Origin: Flagellimonas sp. HMM57
Lineage (GTDB): Bacteria; Bacteroidota; Bacteroidia; Flavobacteriales; Flavobacteriaceae
Reading direction: 5' to 3'
DNA length: 64,000 nucleotides
NCBI RefSeq assembly: GCF_021390175.1
Contig: NZ_CP090004.1
Coordinates: 124,001-188,000 of the forward strand
The translations under genes were made by a program, and so were the position numbers. The notes beneath the pieces are model-generated. The model saw only the letters and a program-made list of their open reading frames with translations, searched no databases and was not told the DNA's origin. Positions 35,794 to 44,124 of the stretch are shown here, in pieces (position 1 is the stretch's first letter; each line of letters begins with the position of its first letter).

Positions 35794-36602
35794 CTCCTTT
35801 TATATCGATAACGCCTTTTTTGGTGTTCTGCTTCGTAGGCTGCCAATTCTTCCTTTGGAATGACCTTTAAGAAAGATGGGTGTTGTTCAATCGCATATTC
35901 CAGTTTTTCTATAATGGCATCAATGGATTCGTTATCATAATCAATCTCCAGTGGTTCCTTTATCTGCATGGATTGGAGGATACCTTTCTTTTTTACCCGC
36001 AGTCCCTTTTTATCAAAAGAGCGCCTAAAACCGTCTATAACAACAGGTACCACAACGGGTTTATATCTTTTTATAATATGGGCCGTACCTTTGCGCAAAG
36101 GTTTCCATGGTGTGGTCGTTCCTTGCGGAAACGTAATTACCCATCCGTCCTCTAGCGCCATGGCAATATTACTTATATCGCTAAATTTCACTTGTCTGTT
36201 TACGTCTTTACCATCGGCCCTCCAAGTTCTTTCAATACTGATGGAGCCTGCATAGGCAAATATTTTGGCCACTAGGCTCTGTTTCATGGTTTCTTTGGCC
36301 GCAACGTAGTATATATTCAATTTTGGATTCCACAAATAGCCCATATTCTTAATGGAGTCGTCCCTACCTTTTAAGCTGGCATTGAACACGTGAAACATAG
36401 CTACTACATCTGCAAAATAAGTCTGGTGATTGCTTACGAACAATACATTTGTTTCGGGTAAATCCCTTATAATCTGGGAACCTTCAATTTCTAAAGTATT
36501 GAATCCTTTATAGCGTTGGTGCGTAATCATACCCGCAATACGAATCAACCATCGCTTCAAAAATAAAATATGCCCAAAAGGATTTTCTTTAAATAGCCCC
36601 AT
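35790..36602 (-). CDS. PlsC-like lysophosphatidate acyltransferase
   Basis: A 270-residue phospholipid acyltransferase of the PlsC/LPLAT family, which adds the second acyl chain to lysophosphatidate at the inner membrane. The acyl-transfer motif reads NHQTYFAD (58-65), so the catalytic His and Asp are five rather than the usual four residues apart. The second motif FPQGTTTPWKPLRKGTAH matches the FPEGTRS block with Gln for Glu. It lies downstream of the NUDIX gene on the same strand with a gap of about 36 bases. Confidence 0.87.
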   Translation of the reverse strand: MGLFKENPFGHILFLKRWLIRIAGMITHQRYKGFNTLEIEGSQIIRDLPETNVLFVSNHQTYFADVVAMFHVFNASLKGRDDSIKNMGYLWNPKLNIYYVAAKETMKQSLVAKIFAYAGSISIERTWRADGKDVNRQVKFSDISNIAMALEDGWVITFPQGTTTPWKPLRKGTAHIIKRYKPVVVPVVIDGFRRSFDKKGLRVKKKGILQSMQIKEPLEIDYDNESIDAIIEKLEYAIEQHPSFLKVIPKEELAAYEAEHQKRRYRYKRS

Positions 36603-36638
36603 ATAATCTCCGTCGTTCGCTAATTTACAAAATAGCCC

Positions 36639-37280
36639 TCAAAGGACTTGCTCCAAAAGTTCCTTGATTTCGCTCATCATCATGGCCGTAGCCCCCCAAA
36701 CTGTATAACCATTTAATTTATAAGCAGGTACATTGATATTTTTAGCATACGAAGTGCTTAATTTTTGTTCCATTAGATTCGCATTATCAAGAAAATCGTG
36801 CAAATAGACCTCAACCACGTCTTCTACTTCGCTTTCTTGTATAAGAAAAGGTTTAGGGTTGGAATACATGCCAATAAATGGTTGCACCAAGAAATTGCTC
36901 GGTGGTATATATACCTCGCTAAGTTGCTTCAATACTTCTACGGATTCTGGCGGAACACCTACTTCTTCATGGGTCTCTCGCAATGCAGTATCCAAAAGAT
37001 TTTTATCCTCCTTTTCCACTTTCCCCCCTGGGAACCCAATTTGATTGGAATGTACACCTTCATACGTTTTACGCAGAATAAGAAGCAACTTTGTTTTTTG
37101 GTACAAATCTGGATAAAAAAGTGCCATCACTCCTGCCTTTCTGGGTTTCATTTTTTCAATCTCCCTAGATTCCAACCATTTGATTCGCATTGCCGGTGAC
37201 ATTTTATGGTGTGAATCCGTTCCAGGAAGAGGTAGATTTTTTATTTTTAAAGCTTGTTGATAAAACTCTTCAAAATTCAT
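36639..37280 (-). CDS. NUDIX hydrolase, CoA pyrophosphatase-like
   Basis: A 213-residue NUDIX enzyme from the ATG at 37280. NSNQIGFPGGK-type sequence (about 78-87) and RETHEEVG (101-108) match the NudL/NUDT7 branch, which cuts coenzyme A and its esters to phosphopantetheine and 3',5'-ADP. The frame runs on to 37367, but that part would overlap the divergent PPIase gene and lacks family similarity. With the chosen start, the initiation codons of the two divergent genes touch each other. Confidence 0.9.
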   Translation of the reverse strand: MNFEEFYQQALKIKNLPLPGTDSHHKMSPAMRIKWLESREIEKMKPRKAGVMALFYPDLYQKTKLLLILRKTYEGVHSNQIGFPGGKVEKEDKNLLDTALRETHEEVGVPPESVEVLKQLSEVYIPPSNFLVQPFIGMYSNPKPFLIQESEVEDVVEVYLHDFLDNANLMEQKLSTSYAKNINVPAYKLNGYTVWGATAMMMSEIKELLEQVL

Positions 37281-37281
37281 G

Positions 37282-37989
37282 ATGCTAAAACAATCTGCTT
37301 TGCTTGCAAGTATACTATTATTTTTGGTCTCCTGTGGTGAATCATCCAAAAAGAAAAGTTCTTCCACGAAACTTGCAGCAATAGAAATAGATTCGACCCA
37401 AAAGAAAAAGGATACGGTTGTTGAAAATATAGAAGAAGCCTTTGTTCTGACAGAAGAAAATGCAATAGATTTCTTTTTTGATTATGCAAAAGAACTAAAA
37501 AAAGATAAAGTCAAGCTTACTACAAGTATGGGCAGTTTTACTGTTCAATTATATGACAATGTCCCGTATCATAAGGCAAATTTTATCTATTTGACCGAAA
37601 AAGGATATTTTGACAATACACAGTTTCATCGTATTGTGAAGAAGTTTATCATACAGGGCGGAAATTCCGATGACATAGAAACCGCCCGTAAAAGAACCAA
37701 AATTGGACGCTATCTTCTTCCACCTGACGCAAAAAAAGGACACAAACATCATAGAGGTGTTATTTCTATGCCAAGTAGCGAAAGGGACAATCCGCATATG
37801 TTGGCCTCTCCTTATGAATTCTTTATTGTGGTGACCAAACCAGGATCCTATCATTTGGATGGATCCTACACGCCTTTTGGAAAAGTGATCAGCGGTATGG
37901 ATATTGTGGATAAAATCAACAATGTTGCAGTAGGTGATGGGGATTGGCCGCTGCAAAACGTGTATATTCTAAAGGCAGAAGTACTTTGA
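37282..37989 (+). CDS. Cyclophilin-type peptidyl-prolyl isomerase, lipoprotein
   Basis: A PPIase of about 235 residues with a lipoprotein signal (ILLFLVSC, Cys18 from 37282; ATG 37279 adds one residue). The cyclophilin domain starts near residue 80 (VKLTTSMGSFTVQLYDN) and includes FHRIVKKFIIQGG and FGKVISGMDIVDKI. It probably helps fold exported proteins in the periplasm or at the outer membrane. Compared with classical cyclophilins the QGGD/Gln-Met region is modified (SMPSSERDNPHMLASPYEFFIV), so activity may be lower. Confidence 0.92.
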   Translation: MLKQSALLASILLFLVSCGESSKKKSSSTKLAAIEIDSTQKKKDTVVENIEEAFVLTEENAIDFFFDYAKELKKDKVKLTTSMGSFTVQLYDNVPYHKANFIYLTEKGYFDNTQFHRIVKKFIIQGGNSDDIETARKRTKIGRYLLPPDAKKGHKHHRGVISMPSSERDNPHMLASPYEFFIVVTKPGSYHLDGSYTPFGKVISGMDIVDKINNVAVGDGDWPLQNVYILKAEVL

Positions 37990-38601
37990 TCAAACTTCTT
38001 TTTGATAGATGTTCGGCAATCTAATTTTAAATTTGACCGCCAAGAGCCGAAGCGAAATTACTACGAGTATCGCCGCTACGTATGCATAATTTTCACCTAT
38101 GGGCAATAAGGTCAGCAAAAAATAGCTTCCTCCACCCAAGATACAGGCTGTGGCATAGATTTCCTTTCTAAAAATGACAGGTATCTCATTACAGAGGATA
38201 TCCCGTATGACACCGCCAAAACTAGCGGTCATCGTGCCCAGTGCTATGCAGATGACAGGAGAAAGTCCGGCTTGAAGGCCTTTTTCTATCCCCAGCATAG
38301 TGTAAAGCCCAATACCAATGGTATCGAACAAAAACAGGGATTTCCTAAGGTATTTTAATTGATTGACGAAAAGCACTCCAAAAAATACCGTTACTCCAAT
38401 GGTGATTACATAAGTTAAATCACGTATCCAGACTACTGGTGTGTTTCCAATAAGTAAATCACGTAATGTTCCACCACCAATGGCGGTAACAAAGGCAATA
38501 ATCAGCACTCCGAATAAATCCAAACGTTTTTCCATGGCAACGAGCACTCCCGAAATTGCGAACGCCACTGTTCCCAAGATATCTATAGTTTGATAAAACA
38601 T
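37990..38601 (-). CDS. TRIC-family cation channel (UPF0126/YadS-like)
   Basis: A 203-residue inner-membrane protein with two similar halves, each with three or four hydrophobic segments and a glycine-rich turn: GGGTLRDLLIGNTPVVW (residues 42-58) and FGGVIRDILCNEIPVIF (128-144). This internal duplication is the mark of the prokaryotic trimeric intracellular cation channels. It ends next to the convergent PPIase gene and starts four bases after the stop of the RDD gene, so the latter two form an operon. Confidence 0.9.
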   Translation of the reverse strand: MFYQTIDILGTVAFAISGVLVAMEKRLDLFGVLIIAFVTAIGGGTLRDLLIGNTPVVWIRDLTYVITIGVTVFFGVLFVNQLKYLRKSLFLFDTIGIGLYTMLGIEKGLQAGLSPVICIALGTMTASFGGVIRDILCNEIPVIFRKEIYATACILGGGSYFLLTLLPIGENYAYVAAILVVISLRLLAVKFKIRLPNIYQKEV

Positions 38602-38605
38602 GAAC

Positions 38606-39322
38606 CTATAAATTTTGGGTATAGTAGATATAATCCTTTATGATGATTCCAACAAAATCAATAGGTTTTAACTGTGTATTGATACCGGTCACTTCCTTGA
38701 TTCGCTTTTCCAAGGAGATAATTATATTGTGGTCGCCATTTAATTTTGACTTATCGTACAGTTCTTTGATCGTCCGCATTTCGGGGTCTTTAAATATGGT
38801 CACTTGGGGAAATTGAGGTTGATAATCATCGGGCAGCTCCCTTAGTAGCGTATCTCGCAGCGAAATCCTTTTCTTTTCGCTTATGACCGTTGTACCAGCT
38901 GCAATATCACCCATTCGCTGGCCTTTTCCTCGAATCAAAATTGTTAAAACCGCTCCACCTCCAGAGGTTAGGCTTACGTCTATAATACGGAGTACCCATC
39001 GTACAAAGTAATTTGAAAAACTGGGCTTGGAACCATCTAGTTTTACCACCCTAAGCGACATTAGCCCCTTGCCTATGGTCTTTCCATCTGAGAATGTTTC
39101 AAAAAGTAAATAGTATAAAAATGCAGGCAGGCTCAAGACCAAATAATAGGCCCATTGGTCGGCAATATCAATATCCAAAGAAATTAAAAGTATAAAAATT
39201 AAAATGGTATATATGATAATGACCAGACTGTCTATAAGATATGCCAGCATACGCTCACCCAGATTAGAAGTATTTTGACTTATACTTATATTTTGGGCAG
39301 TTTCTATTTGAAATTGATTCAT
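38606..39322 (-). CDS. RDD family membrane protein
   Basis: A 238-residue membrane protein with the RDD start RMLAYLIDSLVIIIYTILIF (about residues 24-43), then SDGKTIGKGLMSLRVVKLDG and RWVLRIIDV. A soluble tail of about 90 residues follows. The RDD domain is linked with transport or envelope stress, without a proven reaction. It diverges from the SpoIIM gene with only 35 bases between the starts, a neighbourhood repeated in many Bacteroidota and Actinobacteria, so it probably belongs to the same functional module. Confidence 0.9.
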   Translation of the reverse strand: MNQFQIETAQNISISQNTSNLGERMLAYLIDSLVIIIYTILIFILLISLDIDIADQWAYYLVLSLPAFLYYLLFETFSDGKTIGKGLMSLRVVKLDGSKPSFSNYFVRWVLRIIDVSLTSGGGAVLTILIRGKGQRMGDIAAGTTVISEKKRISLRDTLLRELPDDYQPQFPQVTIFKDPEMRTIKELYDKSKLNGDHNIIISLEKRIKEVTGINTQLKPIDFVGIIIKDYIYYTQNL

Positions 39323-39357
39323 ATTTTAGTTTCTTTACTTCTAAACCGTCATATTTA

Positions 39358-40335
39358 ATGCACGAGGCTGCTTTTGTAAAGCAAAATAAGGATAAATGGG
39401 TTGCTTTTGAAAATGTTCTTAGCAATAAAGACAAGCTCCAACCCGATAAGCTTTCTGACCTCTATATTGAAATCACGGACCACCTTAGCTACGCAAAGAC
39501 TTTTTATAAAGGGAGTAATACCGAGTTCTATTTAAATTCTCTAGCCTCGCAAGCGCATCAAAAGATTTATAAGACTAAACGTGAATCCAAAAATCGAATC
39601 ATTACATTTTGGAAAACAGAATTTCCAAGTATGTTTTACCATCACCATAGAGAACTACTGATATCGTTTCTTGTTTTTACATTTTTTGTGACTGTCGGTG
39701 CCTTTTCAGCAGCCAATGAGGGGAATTTTGTTCGTTCTATTTTAGGAAACGGTTATGTGAACATGACGCTGGAAAACATTGAAAAAGGAGACCCTATGGC
39801 CGTTTACAAACAACAGGGCGAATTCAATATGTTTTTGGGCATTACCATTAATAATATAAAAGTGGCCATTTATGCATTTGCTTTCGGTATTTTTTTAGGT
39901 ATTGGTACACTAATGGTCATGTTACAAAACGGAATAATGTTGGGAAGCTTCCAATATTTTTTCTATGAAAAAGGATTATTATGGGAATCTGCACGGACCA
40001 TATGGATTCATGGCACCATCGAAATATCCGTAATCATAATTGCAGGATGCGCAGGACTTGTTCTAGCCAATGGCATATTGTTCCCTGGTACGTACACCCG
40101 ATTGGAATCTTTTAAGCGAGGCGTAAAAAACGGATTAAAAATAATGGTGAGTACCGTTCCGTTTTTTATTATAGCCGGCTTTTTGGAAGGTTTTGTTACA
40201 AGACATACCGAAATGCCAGATTGGCTCGCTATACTTATCATATTGGGTTCTCTGGGCCTTATTCTATTCTATTATATCATATACCCTAACCAACTGAAAA
40301 GAAAAAAACAACATGCAACAACCACAATACATTGA
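39358..40335 (+). CDS. SpoIIM-like (stage II sporulation protein M family) membrane protein
   Basis: A 325-residue membrane protein whose soluble N-terminus of about 100 residues is followed by six or so membrane segments. FNMFLGITINNIKVAIYAFAFGIFLGIGTL and IHGTIEISVIIIAG match the SpoIIM family. The organism shows no sporulation genes here; in non-sporulating bacteria the family sits with MoxR/DUF58 clusters and its role is unknown. It heads the operon and overlaps the next gene by 23 bases. Confidence 0.88.
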   Translation: MHEAAFVKQNKDKWVAFENVLSNKDKLQPDKLSDLYIEITDHLSYAKTFYKGSNTEFYLNSLASQAHQKIYKTKRESKNRIITFWKTEFPSMFYHHHRELLISFLVFTFFVTVGAFSAANEGNFVRSILGNGYVNMTLENIEKGDPMAVYKQQGEFNMFLGITINNIKVAIYAFAFGIFLGIGTLMVMLQNGIMLGSFQYFFYEKGLLWESARTIWIHGTIEISVIIIAGCAGLVLANGILFPGTYTRLESFKRGVKNGLKIMVSTVPFFIIAGFLEGFVTRHTEMPDWLAILIILGSLGLILFYYIIYPNQLKRKKQHATTTIH

Positions 40336-41206
40336 GTTTAAAAAACAACGAGAACTGGGTGAAATACTCTCCGACTCTTTTGGGTTTATTAGAAATCAAT
40401 TTAAGCCGTTTTTTGGAGCAATATTAAGAATTGTAGGTCCCTACTTATTGGTCATGCTTATCTCAATGGCTTTTTATATGTATACCATCGGAGATATTTT
40501 CAATTTTACGGCATTAAGCAATCCCAATGTCTTTGACAGCAATTTTTCACCCCTTATAATGATTCTTGCGGTTATTGCTTTGTTTGCAAGTTCTATAGCT
40601 GCCTATGTCCTAGCACAAGCTACTGTATTGATTTACATAAAATCGTACATCAATACAAAGGGAAATCCTGTTTTTGAAGACATCCAAAAAGAGGTATATG
40701 ATTCATTCTGGGCATTTATCGGATTGGGTATTTTGGTTTCTTTATCAGTTGGGGCCGGGATGCTATTTTGTCTCATACCAGGCATTTATCTTGCTGTTCC
40801 GTTATCGCTGTCCTTCGCTATTTTTGTTTTTTTAAAGAAGGACGTGATGGATTCTTATCAGTATAGCTTTACATTGATCAAAGAAAACTGGTGGATTACC
40901 TTTGCCACACTTTTGATCGTTTACATCATCGTTGCCATTGCTACGTATGCTTTTAGTTTGCCAGCCGTGATTTATACATGGGCCAAGATGGGAATATTTT
41001 CGGGAGAAATGGACGCTGAAAGCTTTGGAATATTCAATGACCCTATCTACCTACTATTGAACATCATAAGTACTTTGGTCCGCTTCTTAATGAATATTAT
41101 ACTTTTAGTGACAACCTCATTTATTTTCTTCAACCTTAATGAACTAAAGAATTTTACGGGTACATACGAACGGATTGATAACCTGGGAAAATCTGAAGAG
41201 GACTAA
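40313..41206 (+). CDS. Polytopic membrane protein of the MoxR cluster
   Basis: A 297-residue inner-membrane protein with five or six hydrophobic segments (near 38-60, 80-110, 140-165, 170-185, 200-225, 260-280). The cytoplasmic N-terminus (QQPQYIEFKKQRELGEILSDSFGFIRNQF) resembles glycerophosphodiester-phosphodiesterase membrane domain proteins. No catalytic motif. It overlaps the SpoIIM gene by 23 bases and touches the DUF4129 gene, so it is translated within the operon. Confidence 0.82.
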   Translation: MQQPQYIEFKKQRELGEILSDSFGFIRNQFKPFFGAILRIVGPYLLVMLISMAFYMYTIGDIFNFTALSNPNVFDSNFSPLIMILAVIALFASSIAAYVLAQATVLIYIKSYINTKGNPVFEDIQKEVYDSFWAFIGLGILVSLSVGAGMLFCLIPGIYLAVPLSLSFAIFVFLKKDVMDSYQYSFTLIKENWWITFATLLIVYIIVAIATYAFSLPAVIYTWAKMGIFSGEMDAESFGIFNDPIYLLLNIISTLVRFLMNIILLVTTSFIFFNLNELKNFTGTYERIDNLGKSEED

Positions 41207-41941
41207 ATGCTAAAAAAGTTGGTTTTAGGGTTTGTTCTTTTATGCTGGGGCAGTAGTTTTTCCCAGAACGATTCTATTATCAAATACGACAGTTCTGAAA
41301 TCACAACATTCGAAATTTCTGAAGAGGATTTAAGAACATATCAAGAAGATGAAAGCTTTGACTATGAGGTCGTCAAGGTGGAAAAAACATGGTGGGATGA
41401 TATCAAAAACTGGTTTTATAGTGTTTTAAGGCGTTTTTTTGAATGGCTTTTTGGGGTTGATGAGGCAGTTGGCTATCTGGCCTATTTTTTAAAAGCATTG
41501 CCCTACCTCCTTTTAGCAGTTCTGTTATTTCTGATCATACGTTTTTTTATCAAAGCCAATACCCGTTCTTTAATTTATAGTCAGCAGAATCCTAATCTTG
41601 TTAATCTATCAGAGGAAGAACGTATTATTAAAACTCAGGACATACAAAAGCTTATCAAAGAAGCCATAGCAAAAAACGATTACCGATTAGCAATCAGATA
41701 CTACTATCTCTTTATTTTAAAACTGCTTTCTGAAAGGGAGCTCATTGAATGGCAGTTGCAAAAAACCAATGATGACTACATTAACGAACTCTCTAGCAAC
41801 ACCCTAAAAAATGCTTTTACAAAAGCGACATTATTGTACGATTATATTTGGTACGGTGAGTTTACCATAGACCAACATAATTATTCAAAGGCCGAGGCCG
41901 TTTTCGCATCCCTTAAAAAATCAATTGCAACAGATGTTTAA
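41207..41941 (+). CDS. DUF4129 protein
   Basis: A signal peptide (about 1-20, SSFSQ), a periplasmic stretch with WWDDIKNWFYSVLRRFFEWLF, a membrane segment (about 97-118) and a C-terminal cytoplasmic domain with AIAKNDYRLAIRYYYLFILKLLSERELIEW and ALYDYIWYG-like motifs of DUF4129. In this type of cluster the protein is thought to work with MoxR and the DUF58 protein at the membrane. It begins right after the previous stop codon and overlaps the next gene by eight bases. Confidence 0.87.
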   Translation: MLKKLVLGFVLLCWGSSFSQNDSIIKYDSSEITTFEISEEDLRTYQEDESFDYEVVKVEKTWWDDIKNWFYSVLRRFFEWLFGVDEAVGYLAYFLKALPYLLLAVLLFLIIRFFIKANTRSLIYSQQNPNLVNLSEEERIIKTQDIQKLIKEAIAKNDYRLAIRYYYLFILKLLSERELIEWQLQKTNDDYINELSSNTLKNAFTKATLLYDYIWYGEFTIDQHNYSKAEAVFASLKKSIATDV

Positions 41942-43148
41942 AAAGGGTTGGGTCTACATAGTAATAGCGATTATCACCTTAGGGCTCATCTTTCTCATTG
42001 AGTATAACAAGCCAAAGAAAATCAATTGGTCTGAATCTTATGTTTCTCACCATAAAATACCCTATGGCACATACGTTTTCAATGATTTGATGGAGAAATA
42101 TTTCCCCTCAAAAACGAAACAGGTCCGTAAACCTCCATTTGAATTCCTGAGCAGGAACGATTCTGTCGAGGGTACCTATATTTTCGTAAACAGATTCGTA
42201 GATTTTGGAGAGGCAGAGCTTAATACTTTACTTGATTGGACAAGCAAAGGAAATACCCTTTTTATTGCTTCGGATGGTTTTGAAGAACAACTATTGGATA
42301 CCTTGCACCTAGAGCAATACAGTATCTACAGCGGAGGGCAATTAGATCCAGTTTTTTATCATGAACTGGTAAATCCAAGATTAAAAACGGATACCATTTC
42401 TTTTGATAAGGACTATTATACGCTTGCCTTCAATCAAATAGATACCTTGCATACTACTGTCCTGGGACAGGTCTACGCGGAACCTGATAGTACCGAAATC
42501 GATTCCAAAAATATCAATATCATCAAACAACCCTTTGGGCAAGGTGAGATTATCCTGTCTACATTTCCAAAAGCCTTTACCAATTATTTTATCCTAAAAG
42601 AAGGGAACAAAAACTATACTGCCGGGCTTTTGTCCTACTTGGACAAGGGAAAAACTATTTTGATAGATAACCACCATAAATCTGGAAAATCTTTTTATAC
42701 CTCTCCCATGTATCTTTTTTTAAATACAAAAGAGCTGAAATGGGCGTACTATCTAGCATTAATAGGAGCTCTGGTATATGTTATTTTTGAAGGCAAACGA
42801 AAACAACGGGCAATACCCGTAGTTACTCCTCTAAAAAATCAAACCTTGGCGTTTACCAGAACAATTGCCGATATGTACTTTGAAAGTGGAGAACAAAAGA
42901 AGATCTCGGAGCATAAGGTAGCTTACTTTCTCGAATATATACGTACAAAGCTGTACATGGGCACACAAGAAATTGATGAACCATTTTTAAATAGATTGGC
43001 CATACGAAGCAATAACACTTTGGAAGATGCAAAGCAATTGTTCGAACTTATTAACAACATAGAATCCAAAGAACAGGTTACCGACATGGAATTACAAAAT
43101 TTGAACAAAAAAATAGAAGCATTTAAAGCGAAAGTTGATGGAAAATAA
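41934..43148 (+). CDS. DUF4350 protein
   Basis: A protein of about 404 residues with one N-terminal membrane segment (IVIAIITLGLIFLIEY), an extracytoplasmic domain of about 230 residues with a gatase-like fold pattern (GNTLFIASDGFEEQLLDTL, GQGEIILSTFPKAFTNYF) and a second membrane segment near 270 followed by a cytoplasmic helical tail. The ATG at 41934 is preferred over the TTG at 41925. Overlaps on both sides place it firmly in the operon. Confidence 0.85.
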   Translation: MFKKGWVYIVIAIITLGLIFLIEYNKPKKINWSESYVSHHKIPYGTYVFNDLMEKYFPSKTKQVRKPPFEFLSRNDSVEGTYIFVNRFVDFGEAELNTLLDWTSKGNTLFIASDGFEEQLLDTLHLEQYSIYSGGQLDPVFYHELVNPRLKTDTISFDKDYYTLAFNQIDTLHTTVLGQVYAEPDSTEIDSKNINIIKQPFGQGEIILSTFPKAFTNYFILKEGNKNYTAGLLSYLDKGKTILIDNHHKSGKSFYTSPMYLFLNTKELKWAYYLALIGALVYVIFEGKRKQRAIPVVTPLKNQTLAFTRTIADMYFESGEQKKISEHKVAYFLEYIRTKLYMGTQEIDEPFLNRLAIRSNNTLEDAKQLFELINNIESKEQVTDMELQNLNKKIEAFKAKVDGK

Positions 43149-44121
43149 CGATTTAAACTTTGATAACAGAGTTCCTCTGGAAGAGCTAAAAAATACAGTA
43201 GAACTCGTAAAAAAAGAACTGGGCAGTGTCATTATAGGGCAACAGAACTTTGTAGATCTATTGATTGTTTCCCTTTTGGTGGATGGTCATGCCTTGATAG
43301 AAGGTGTACCCGGAATTGCGAAGACCATTACTGCCAAACTGTTTGCAAAGACACTAAAAACAGATTTTAACAGGATACAGTTTACGCCAGATTTAATGCC
43401 AAGTGATATTCTGGGAACTTCTGTTTTTAATATGCAGACCTCAGCTTTTGAGTTTAAAAAAGGTCCCATTTTTTCCAATATCGTCCTAATAGATGAAATA
43501 AACAGGGCACCCGCCAAGACTCAAGCCGCGCTGTTTGAAACGATGGAAGAAAGACAAGCCACAGTCGATGGAACAACATACAAAATGGCCGAACCCTTTA
43601 TGGTACTGGCAACACAAAACCCTATTGAACAGGAAGGCACCTATGCACTGCCCGAAGCACAGCTAGATAGATTTCTTTTCAAGATTAAGGTAAACTATCC
43701 TTCAGTTGAGGAAGAGATTAAAATAATTGAAAGCCATCATGGGCGAAAAGGTAAAAAACCTGAAGAAAACATTGAAGCAGTACTTACTCCAAAAAAACTG
43801 GCAGAGTTCAAGAAGAATATTCATGATATCATCGTAGAGGAAAAAATCATCACGTACATTGCAAATATCATTACCAGTACCAGAAACCATCCACATTTGT
43901 ACTTGGGTGCTTCACCAAGAGCTTCAATCGCTACCCTGAATGCATCAAAAGCTTTTGCTGCAATCTCGGGAAGGGATTTTGTAATTCCCGAAGATGTAAA
44001 AAAAGCATTGGTTCCTGTACTCAACCACAGAGTAATTCTGACACCAGAAAGAGAAATGGAAGGAATGACCACCGAAAGTGTCGTAACAATGGTTATGGAA
44101 TCCGTAGAAATTCCAAGGTAA
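43138..44121 (+). CDS. MoxR family AAA+ ATPase
   Basis: A 327-residue cytoplasmic ATPase with Walker A GVPGIAKT (56-63), Walker B LIDEIN (117-122), sensor-1 ATQNP (about 160) and the MoxR-typical EQEGTYALPEAQLDRFLFK. MoxR proteins act as chaperones that help assemble or activate complexes, usually through a VWA or DUF58 partner encoded next door. The ATG at 43138 (TTG at 43135 also open) overlaps the DUF4350 gene. Confidence 0.95.
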   Translation: MENNDLNFDNRVPLEELKNTVELVKKELGSVIIGQQNFVDLLIVSLLVDGHALIEGVPGIAKTITAKLFAKTLKTDFNRIQFTPDLMPSDILGTSVFNMQTSAFEFKKGPIFSNIVLIDEINRAPAKTQAALFETMEERQATVDGTTYKMAEPFMVLATQNPIEQEGTYALPEAQLDRFLFKIKVNYPSVEEEIKIIESHHGRKGKKPEENIEAVLTPKKLAEFKKNIHDIIVEEKIITYIANIITSTRNHPHLYLGASPRASIATLNASKAFAAISGRDFVIPEDVKKALVPVLNHRVILTPEREMEGMTTESVVTMVMESVEIPR

Positions 44122-44124
44122 AAA

